From contig JAJXTT010000054.1 of NCBI GenBank assembly GCA_021783525.1, positions 1 to 8,610 on the forward strand: a stretch of DNA of 8,610 nucleotides. The letters are read 5' to 3'. The position numbers were made by a program, and so were the translations under genes. Positions 6,238-8,610 of the stretch are shown here, one piece after another. This DNA comes from Pseudomonadota bacterium (GTDB lineage: Bacteria; Pseudomonadota; Gammaproteobacteria; Burkholderiales; Gallionellaceae). The notes below the pieces were generated by a model, which did no database searches, was not told the DNA's origin, and saw nothing but the letters and a program-made list of their open reading frames with translations. Each line of letters starts with the position of its first letter. The stretch's first letter is position 1.

Positions 6238-6256
6238 TGGCAAGAAATACTTGCCA
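6238..6256. other. Perfect 7-bp hairpin in the greA leader
   Basis: TGGCAAG (6238-6244) and CTTGCCA (6250-6256) enclose the loop AAATA, 37 bp before the greA start codon. There is no T-tract after it in the greA direction; an A-rich run (GAAAAAATAG) follows 8-9 nt later. It could be a 5'-leader structure, an operator-like dyad, or chance. Confidence refers to the dyad being real, not to a function. Confidence 0.4.
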
Positions 6257-6273
6257 CATCCGTGTCCTTCCCC

Positions 6274-6331
6274 TCAATCCTCTCCCGCATGAAGCCCCTC
6301 TCACCAACTTTCTCCCGCAAGCGGGAGAAAG
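6274..6331. repeat. Dispersed-type intergenic palindromic repeat (TCTCCCGCAAGCGGGAGA family) between carB and greA
   Basis: CTTTCTCCCGC (6308-6318), AA, GCGGGAGAAAG (6321-6331) is a perfect 24-nt near-palindrome with 11 possible pairs per arm. A second copy of the half-site TCTCCCGCA lies exactly 30 bp to the left (6281-6289 versus 6311-6319), with CCCCTC-type connecting sequence. This composition and period match a repeat I recall from many proteobacterial intergenic regions (CTCTCCCGCTTGCGGGAGAG plus TTGGGGTGAGGG). No T-tract flanks it, so it is not a classical terminator, but it could hold carB mRNA 3' ends. The rest of the 194-bp spacer (6202-6395) shows no convincing promoter and no gene. 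Confidence 0.7.
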
Positions 6332-6395
6332 GACAATCGTGAAAAGCAATCTTCAATCTCCCCGGCGAGGAAGCGAACGAATCGCTACGCGAGCT

Positions 6396-8610
6396 TTACT
6401 TTAACCGACGGTGCAGGGACTGAACGTCATAGACCTGCAGCTCGGCAAGGTGCTGCATGCCGATACAGGCCGCACGCGCGCCGGCAAGCGTAGTGTAGTA
6501 TGTAACACGGCCCTGCAGTGCGGCATGGCGGATCGAATACGAATCGCGCATCACGGAAGGCCTGCTGTCCACCGTATTGACGATGAGATTGACATCACCG
6601 TTCTTGATCATGTCCACGATGTGCGGGCGCCCTTCGGCGACCTTGTTCACGACCGTCACTTCAACTCCAGCGGCAGTAATGACCGACCCGGTGCCGCGCG
6701 TAGCCAATATGGTAAAGCCCAGTTGCTTCAGCGTACGCGCAACTTCCACGGTACCTGCCTTGTCTTCTTCACGCACGCTGATGAACACCTTGCCGCCCTT
6801 CGGCAACTTCACACTGGCGGCCAGCTGCGATTTGACGAAAGCCTCGGCGAATGTATCCCCCACTCCCATCACCTCGCCCGTGGATTTCATTTCGGGACCC
6901 AGAATGGTATCTACACCGGGGAATTTGATGAAGGGGAACACCGCCTCCTTCACCGAATAATAGGGCGGAATGATTTCCCGTGTCACGCCTTGCTGCGCCA
7001 GGGATTGACCGGCCATGCAGCGCGCGGCGATCTTCGCCAGTGGCATACCGGTAGCCTTGGACACGAACGGAACCGTGCGCGAGGCGCGCGGGTTCACTTC
7101 CAGCACGAACACCGTCTCGCCTTGAATGGCGAACTGAACATTCATCAAACCGACCACATTGAGCGATTTCGCCATCGCGATCGTCTGGCGACGCAATTCG
7201 TCCTGCAGCTTGACTAACAACGAATAAGGCGGCAGCGAACATGCCGAATCGCCGGAATGCACGCCCGCCTGTTCGATGTGTTCCATGATGCCGCCGATGA
7301 TGACTTGCGTGCCGTCGGACACCGCGTCAACGTCCACTTCGATCGCGTCGTTCAAGAACCGGTCAAGCAGGATGGGCATGCGTTCGGGGTAGATCTTGGA
7401 CATCTCCTCGGCGTCGCGCATGTAGCGCTCGAGATCGGACTGCGCATGAATGATCTCCATGGCACGGCCACCCAGCACGTTGGAAGGGCGCATCACCAGC
7501 GGATAGCCGATCTCGGCGGCACCGGCCACTGCGTCGGCCACGTTGCTCGCGGTACGATTGGGCGGCTGTTTCAGATTCAGGTCGCGCAACATGGCCTGGA
7601 AACGCGCGCGGTCTTCCGCGCAGTCGATCATGTCCGGCGTGGTGCCGATGATGGGCACTCCATTCTTTTCCAGGCCACGCGCCAGTTTGAGCGGCGTCTG
7701 GCCGCCGTATTGCACGATCACGCCGATGGGTTTCTCGACTGCCACCACTTCCAGCACATCTTCCAGCGTAAGCGGCTCAAAGTACAGGCGATCCGACGTA
7801 TCGTAGTCTGTCGAAACGGTTTCCGGGTTGCAGTTGACCATGATGGTCTCGTAACCGTCCTCGCGCATTGCCAACGCGGCGTGCACGCAGCAATAGTCGA
7901 ATTCGATACCCTGTCCGATGCGATTCGGGCCTCCGCCCAGCACCATGATCTTCTTGTTGCCGGTCGGCAGCGACTCGCATTCTTCCTCGTAGGTCGAATA
8001 CATATAGGCGGTGTTGGTGGCGAACTCGGCAGCGCAGGTATCCACGCGCTTGAACACCGGACGCACTCCCAGCGCATGGCGATAGGCGCGCACCGATGCG
8101 TCATCGATACCCAGCAAGGCCGCAAGACGCGCATCTGCAAAACCGCTGCGCTTCAACGCGCGCAGATCGCTGGCGCTCAGGCTTTCCAGGGGGCGGCCTG
8201 CCAGCGCCTGCTCCTGGCGGATCAAGTCGGCGATCTGGACCAGGAACCACGGATCGATCTTGCTGACGTTGAACACATCCTCCACGCTCATGCCGAGGCG
8301 GAACGCATCGCTCACCGCCCAGATGCGGTCCGGGCCGGGATTGCCGAGCTCGGATACGATGGCCTCGCGGTCGTTGAATTTGCTGTCCAGCCCGTTAACG
8401 CCGACTTCCAGCCCGCGCAGCGCTTTCTGGAACGACTCCTGGAAGGTGCGGCCGATGGCCATCACCTCGCCTACCGATTTCATTTGCGTAGTCAGGCGGT
8501 CATTGGCTTGCGGGAATTTTTCGAACGCAAAGCGCGGTATCTTGGTCACCACATAATCGATGGTCGGTTCGAACGATGCAGGGGTCGCGCCGCCGGTAAT
8601 ATCGTTCTTC
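6396..8610 (-). CDS. carB: Carbamoyl-phosphate synthase large subunit (C-terminal two thirds, 5' end outside window)
   Basis: CarB uses two ATP, bicarbonate and ammonia delivered by the CarA glutaminase to make carbamoyl phosphate for arginine and pyrimidine synthesis. The frame is open to the window edge, giving 737 residues of an expected 1065-1075. The first visible residues, NDITGGATPASFEP, belong to the end of the first ATP-grasp half, so the GTG at 8552 is an internal valine and not a start. Next come the oligomerisation domain (about 60-210), the second ATP-grasp domain from MVLGGGPNRIGQG (222-234) through PSNVLGG (375-381) to the metal-binding EVNPRASR (504-511), and the MGS-like allosteric domain (about 605-737) with NKVAEGRPHI, the region that binds UMP/ornithine in E. 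coli. MKSVGEVMAIG and MKSTGEVMGVG show the ancient internal duplication. All visible motifs are intact. greA follows 194 bp downstream. Confidence 0.98.
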   Translation of the reverse strand, partial: KNDITGGATPASFEPTIDYVVTKIPRFAFEKFPQANDRLTTQMKSVGEVMAIGRTFQESFQKALRGLEVGVNGLDSKFNDREAIVSELGNPGPDRIWAVSDAFRLGMSVEDVFNVSKIDPWFLVQIADLIRQEQALAGRPLESLSASDLRALKRSGFADARLAALLGIDDASVRAYRHALGVRPVFKRVDTCAAEFATNTAYMYSTYEEECESLPTGNKKIMVLGGGPNRIGQGIEFDYCCVHAALAMREDGYETIMVNCNPETVSTDYDTSDRLYFEPLTLEDVLEVVAVEKPIGVIVQYGGQTPLKLARGLEKNGVPIIGTTPDMIDCAEDRARFQAMLRDLNLKQPPNRTASNVADAVAGAAEIGYPLVMRPSNVLGGRAMEIIHAQSDLERYMRDAEEMSKIYPERMPILLDRFLNDAIEVDVDAVSDGTQVIIGGIMEHIEQAGVHSGDSACSLPPYSLLVKLQDELRRQTIAMAKSLNVVGLMNVQFAIQGETVFVLEVNPRASRTVPFVSKATGMPLAKIAARCMAGQSLAQQGVTREIIPPYYSVKEAVFPFIKFPGVDTILGPEMKSTGEVMGVGDTFAEAFVKSQLAASVKLPKGGKVFISVREEDKAGTVEVARTLKQLGFTILATRGTGSVITAAGVEVTVVNKVAEGRPHIVDMIKNGDVNLIVNTVDSRPSVMRDSYSIRHAALQGRVTYYTTLAGARAACIGMQHLAELQVYDVQSLHRRLK

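Noticed and set aside
6308..6331. Rho-independent terminator for carB or greA
   Set aside because: The stem is strong but no T-tract follows on either strand, so it is reported as a repeat.
8550..8552. GTG at 8552 as the start of carB
   Set aside because: The frame stays open to the window edge and the extra residues (NDITGGATPASFEPTIDYV) match the conserved CarB sequence, so this codon is an internal valine.
6391..8610. Duplicated MKSxGEVM segments in carB as a recent repeat
   Set aside because: They reflect the ancient fusion of the two homologous halves of CarB and are normal for the family.
1..8610. An undescribed multi-gene system, prophage, toxin-antitoxin pair or defence island
   Set aside because: Every substantial coding region belongs to a well-known housekeeping family in its usual neighbourhood. 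No hypothetical gene cassette, integrase, tRNA or CRISPR-like repeat was found.

Overview
The window is a piece of an ordinary proteobacterial housekeeping chromosome. The gene order, the protein sequences and the moderately high GC point to a betaproteobacterium, plausibly of the Nitrosomonadales (Gallionella/Sideroxydans-like). That placement is an inference from sequence feel, not from a search. There are no mobile elements, CRISPR arrays, tRNAs, rRNAs or defence genes, and I do not see an undescribed multi-gene system.

Layout, left to right. (1) Positions 1-374, + strand: the C-terminal half of pstB, the ATPase of the phosphate ABC transporter, converging on the next cluster. (2) Positions 375-515: a 141-bp convergent spacer holding a long imperfect inverted repeat. 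(3) Positions 516-5300, all - strand, transcribed right to left: rlmE, ftsH, folP, glmM, the widespread rlmE-ftsH-folP-glmM cluster. It joins 23S rRNA methylation, membrane protein quality control, folate synthesis and the first committed step of amino-sugar/peptidoglycan precursor supply. (4) Positions 5301-5340: a 40-bp divergent start region. (5) Positions 5341-5688, + strand: yhbY, a small CRM-domain ribosome-associated RNA-binding protein. (6) Positions 5725-6201, - strand: greA. (7) Positions 6202-6395: a 194-bp spacer with a dispersed-type palindromic repeat and a second hairpin. (8) Position 6396 to the window end, - strand: the C-terminal two thirds of carB, the carbamoyl-phosphate synthase large subunit, cut by the window edge.

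The genes themselves are intact and carry their expected catalytic residues. The unusual content is structural. A flawless 19-bp inverted repeat with a 3-nt loop sits inside the rlmE reading frame, with codons pairing to codons exactly around one Asn codon. A textbook intrinsic terminator lies between ftsH and folP, and its U-tract runs into the folP start codon, leaving folP without a Shine-Dalgarno sequence. The carB-greA spacer carries a palindrome of a type seen scattered in proteobacterial intergenic DNA. Long open frames opposite glmM, folP and ftsH are coding shadows.
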